Below are positions 4,048 to 5,863 of a DNA stretch of 5,863 nucleotides, one piece after another (the first letter of the stretch is position 1; each line of letters starts with the position of its first letter). The notes beneath the pieces are model-generated. The model made no database searches. It was not told the DNA's origin and saw only the letters and a program-made list of their open reading frames with translations. The translations under genes and the position numbers were made by a program. The stretch is taken from the NCBI GenBank assembly GCA_903953805.1, contig CAJBLC010000141.1, forward strand, positions 1 through 5,863, read 5' to 3'. Source of the DNA: an uncultured Actinomycetes bacterium (lineage in GTDB: Bacteria > Actinomycetota > Actinomycetes > Nanopelagicales > Nanopelagicaceae).

Positions 4048-4986
4048 TTACTTACGCCACGAATCAAGTGCTGATGGATCGAGTGAATCAAATTGCGGAC
4101 GAGCCGAGCCATCTGGCATCGGTACGAGGTTGTACCAGGCTTCAATCATCGCTCTCGCCACACTGATCTTTGGTGGGAGTAAGAGCTCGCCGGCCATAAT
4201 CTCATCGACTATTGAGTCGCGATCAAACCAGTGGATCTCCTCAATCTCTTGACCATCAGGGCGCGCATTCTCCGGATCAACAATTGTTGCTTCGAAGGCG
4301 ATCATGAGCGAAGCAGGGAATGGCCATGGTTGTGAACCGAGATACTTCACATCGGAGACGAGAACACCGGCCTCTTCTGCAACTTCGCGTGAGACGCATT
4401 GCTCAAATGATTCGCCCGTCTCAACAAAACCAGCAAATGTAGAGAAGCGATGTTCGGGCCAGACCCGTTGACGTCCTAACAAGATGCGATCGTTCTGATC
4501 TTTTACGAGCACAATAATTGCTGGATCGGTACGTGGATAATGTTCAACGGCGCAATGGCTACATTGACGAATTGATCCACCTAGGGCTGGAGTTGTAGGA
4601 GCACCGCATGCTGAACACCGCGGATGCTTGATGTGCCAATTTGCTAACCCTTGTGCGTGGACTGCCAGACCAATCTGGAGATCATCGAGTAACGCCCCCA
4701 TCTCGCGGAGCGTCTTGTAATTCTCTGATTCACCCGAGATCTGCGGTGACATGAAGAGGAAGTAAGGCTGTTCGCCATCGAGGCCCAAAAAGAACTCATC
4801 ACCATTATCTGGCGCTTCGTAGCTCTTCAACATCCTCAGGGCGCTGCCGCTGGTAAGAAATTTCTCGCCATCAAAGTGGATGACTGCTGCTCGCTCCCAT
4901 AACGCTTCCAACGCAATCGGATCTTTGCGTAGATGCTCGGCGCGATCGACGCGACTTCGGGCAAGTGGAAGGTTGAGGATCTTCAT
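4048..4986 (-). CDS. nudC: NudC: NAD(H) diphosphatase, Nudix family, with zinc ribbon
   Basis: It hydrolyses NADH/NAD+ to NMN(H) and AMP, and NudC enzymes can also remove NAD caps from RNA 5' ends. The 312-residue protein has the usual three parts. The N-terminal domain covers about 1-115. A zinc ribbon has C124-S-A-C127 and C142-S-H-C145, followed by HYPRTDPAII (149-158). The Nudix domain has a full box: G186-x5-E192-x7-R200-E201-V-x-E204-E205-x-G207-V. SQPWPFPAS (218-226) is the motif specific to NADH diphosphatases within the Nudix superfamily, which makes the assignment secure. The ATG at 4986 has AGGG 7 nt upstream, but the same bases form TAGGGT (4998-4993), a -10-like hexamer exactly 6 nt before the ATG, so the mRNA may be leaderless. 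It is the first gene of the nudC-uvrD2 operon and diverges from the nuclease-family gene. Confidence 0.95.
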   Translation of the reverse strand: MKILNLPLARSRVDRAEHLRKDPIALEALWERAAVIHFDGEKFLTSGSALRMLKSYEAPDNGDEFFLGLDGEQPYFLFMSPQISGESENYKTLREMGALLDDLQIGLAVHAQGLANWHIKHPRCSACGAPTTPALGGSIRQCSHCAVEHYPRTDPAIIVLVKDQNDRILLGRQRVWPEHRFSTFAGFVETGESFEQCVSREVAEEAGVLVSDVKYLGSQPWPFPASLMIAFEATIVDPENARPDGQEIEEIHWFDRDSIVDEIMAGELLLPPKISVARAMIEAWYNLVPMPDGSARPQFDSLDPSALDSWRK

Positions 4987-5022
4987 GTGGTGACCCTACT
5001 AGTCCGCCACTAGCCTTAGCGA
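4987..5022. promoter_or_regulatory. 36-bp divergent promoter region, both sides possibly leaderless
   Basis: On the minus strand TAGGGT (4998-4993) ends 6 nt before the nudC ATG. On the plus strand TAGCCT (5011-5016) ends 6 nt before the GTG at 5023. Both fit the actinobacterial -10 TANNNT, and this spacing places the transcription start on the first base of each start codon. No good -35 is visible on either side, and any -35 would lie inside the opposing promoter or gene. The AGGG of the minus hexamer could instead serve as a Shine-Dalgarno sequence for nudC. Confidence 0.5.
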
Positions 5023-5859
5023 GTGAAGCTCGTTTCGTGGAATATCTTGCACGGCCAGTCGATTCCACCAACCCCTGAAAGTTCATCAGCGGTACTCGAA
5101 AATCTCAAAACGGCGGCTAACAGACTTTCCGATGCAGGTGTCGAGGTTCTCGCTCTTCAAGAGGTCGACCATGGCCAAGAGCGCTCTGGGAAGATTGATC
5201 AAGTTCAAGCACTCGCAGGTGGATTGGGTGCCAAATATTGGGCATTCGCTCCCACAGTTATTGGTACACCTGGTGAGAAGTGGCGATCACTTTCTCAAGG
5301 TGATGATCTGCTGATTACTTCCGAGAAGAAGGCCGCTACTCAACTCCCGCAATATGGCATCGGGCTCATCTCGAAGATTCCTGTTACAGCCTGGCATCGA
5401 TTGGAACTTGGTAGGAGCAGAGTGGGATTACCTCTCGCTATTCCTGCTGGTGACGATGAAGGTACGCGAAAGAAGATTCAATTTATCTATGTCAAAGATG
5501 AGCCGCGAGTAGCGCTCGCTGCAGAGTTGGCGAATGGCTTCACAGTTGTCGTTACTCACCTCTCCTTTGTTCCATTCGTCAATTATTTTCAATTGATGAA
5601 GATTCGACGATGGTTGAAGAGGATTCCCGGCGAGCATCTCATTGTTGGAGATCTCAATCTCGGTTGGTCCTTGCCCGTTCGAGGCACGAGCTGGCGCTCA
5701 TTGAATGAACGAAATACCTACCCGTCATGGGGAGCGAAGATTCAATTCGATTACATCACCGCGCACATTCCCAGCTTTGGTGAACGACACTCCTCACCAT
5801 TAGAAATCCCGCCTCTTGGGATCAGTGATCACCTGCCTATTGGGGTCGAGATCGACTAA
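5023..5859 (+). CDS. Endonuclease/exonuclease/phosphatase (EEP) family protein
   Basis: This 278-residue metal-dependent phosphoesterase has the DNase I-like fold. Family motifs appear in order: SWNIL (N7, metal/phosphate site); LALQEVD (E47, metal ligand); YGIGLISKIP (111-120, corresponding to the family's G-x-A/G-x-x-S element); VVTHLS (H179); GDLN (D210, N212, catalytic pair); FDYI (D243); and SDHLPI (D269, H270, catalytic base pair), so the active site appears complete. There is no signal peptide or transmembrane segment, so it is probably cytoplasmic. The substrate cannot be read from the motifs: nucleic acid, sugar phosphate or phosphodiester are all possible. The GTG start is firm because N7 lies just behind it, and TAGCCT 6 nt upstream suggests a leaderless transcript. 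It diverges from nudC, so a shared function with NAD or RNA turnover is conceivable but unproven. Only 4 bases follow the stop. Confidence 0.88.
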   Translation: MKLVSWNILHGQSIPPTPESSSAVLENLKTAANRLSDAGVEVLALQEVDHGQERSGKIDQVQALAGGLGAKYWAFAPTVIGTPGEKWRSLSQGDDLLITSEKKAATQLPQYGIGLISKIPVTAWHRLELGRSRVGLPLAIPAGDDEGTRKKIQFIYVKDEPRVALAAELANGFTVVVTHLSFVPFVNYFQLMKIRRWLKRIPGEHLIVGDLNLGWSLPVRGTSWRSLNERNTYPSWGAKIQFDYITAHIPSFGERHSSPLEIPPLGISDHLPIGVEID

Positions 5860-5863
5860 GAGA

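Noticed and set aside
3911..4252. 113-codon plus-strand frame spanning the uvrD2/nudC junction
   Set aside because: It is antisense to the Walker A region of the helicase and the end of nudC, and shows no recognisable motif.
1..5863. CRISPR arrays, tRNA or rRNA genes, insertion sequences, phage genes
   Set aside because: No repeat-spacer pattern, cloverleaf, transposase or terminal inverted repeats were seen; the content is compact core chromosome.

Overview
The window looks like a piece of a mid-GC actinobacterial chromosome. The evidence is a WhiB-family regulator (found only in Actinobacteria and their phages), beside a UvrD2-type helicase, a NudC Nudix hydrolase, a DUF5679-type zinc-ribbon peptide and a ThiF/RRE-like protein. 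This neighbourhood around whiB7 is recognisably conserved in Actinobacteria. Base composition near half GC, very tight packing and probable leaderless starts fit a streamlined lineage such as the freshwater Nanopelagicales (acI). That placement is inference from style, not a database match.

Layout. Bases 1-165 carry no gene I can defend. They are followed by a 58-residue two-CxxC protein (166-342, +), a repeat/hairpin and terminator region (364-457), and a ThiF/RRE-like protein (552-1715, +). This runs head-on into whiB7 (1615-2001, -), and the two coding regions overlap antisense by 101 bp. Upstream of whiB7 lies a leader of about 325 nt (2002-2326, -) with a 57-codon upstream ORF and a strong intrinsic terminator, driven by a promoter that looks WhiB7-dependent. 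Next come uvrD2 (2383-4038, -) and nudC (4048-4986, -), a two-gene operon 9 bp apart. A 36-bp divergent intergenic region then leads to an endonuclease/exonuclease/phosphatase-family gene (5023-5859, +).

How it works together. The centre of the window is a self-contained translation-stress switch. WhiB7 (Fe-S cluster plus AT-hook) probably activates its own promoter, where an AT-rich box sits 3 bp upstream of the -35. Transcription then meets a uORF followed by two mutually exclusive RNA folds. One is a terminator hairpin with a U6 tract. The other is a long antiterminator-like hairpin whose apical GUAA loop contains the uORF stop codon. Normal translation of the uORF should mask the antiterminator and stop transcription. 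Ribosome stalling early in the uORF, for example by antibiotics, should free it and switch whiB7 on. Ribosome-mediated attenuation of whiB7 is known in mycobacteria and streptomycetes; the particular peptide and folds described here are read from this sequence. The flanking genes are housekeeping enzymes of DNA repair (UvrD2) and NAD(H)/NAD-RNA turnover (NudC). The 58-residue peptide and the ThiF/RRE protein remain functionally unknown.
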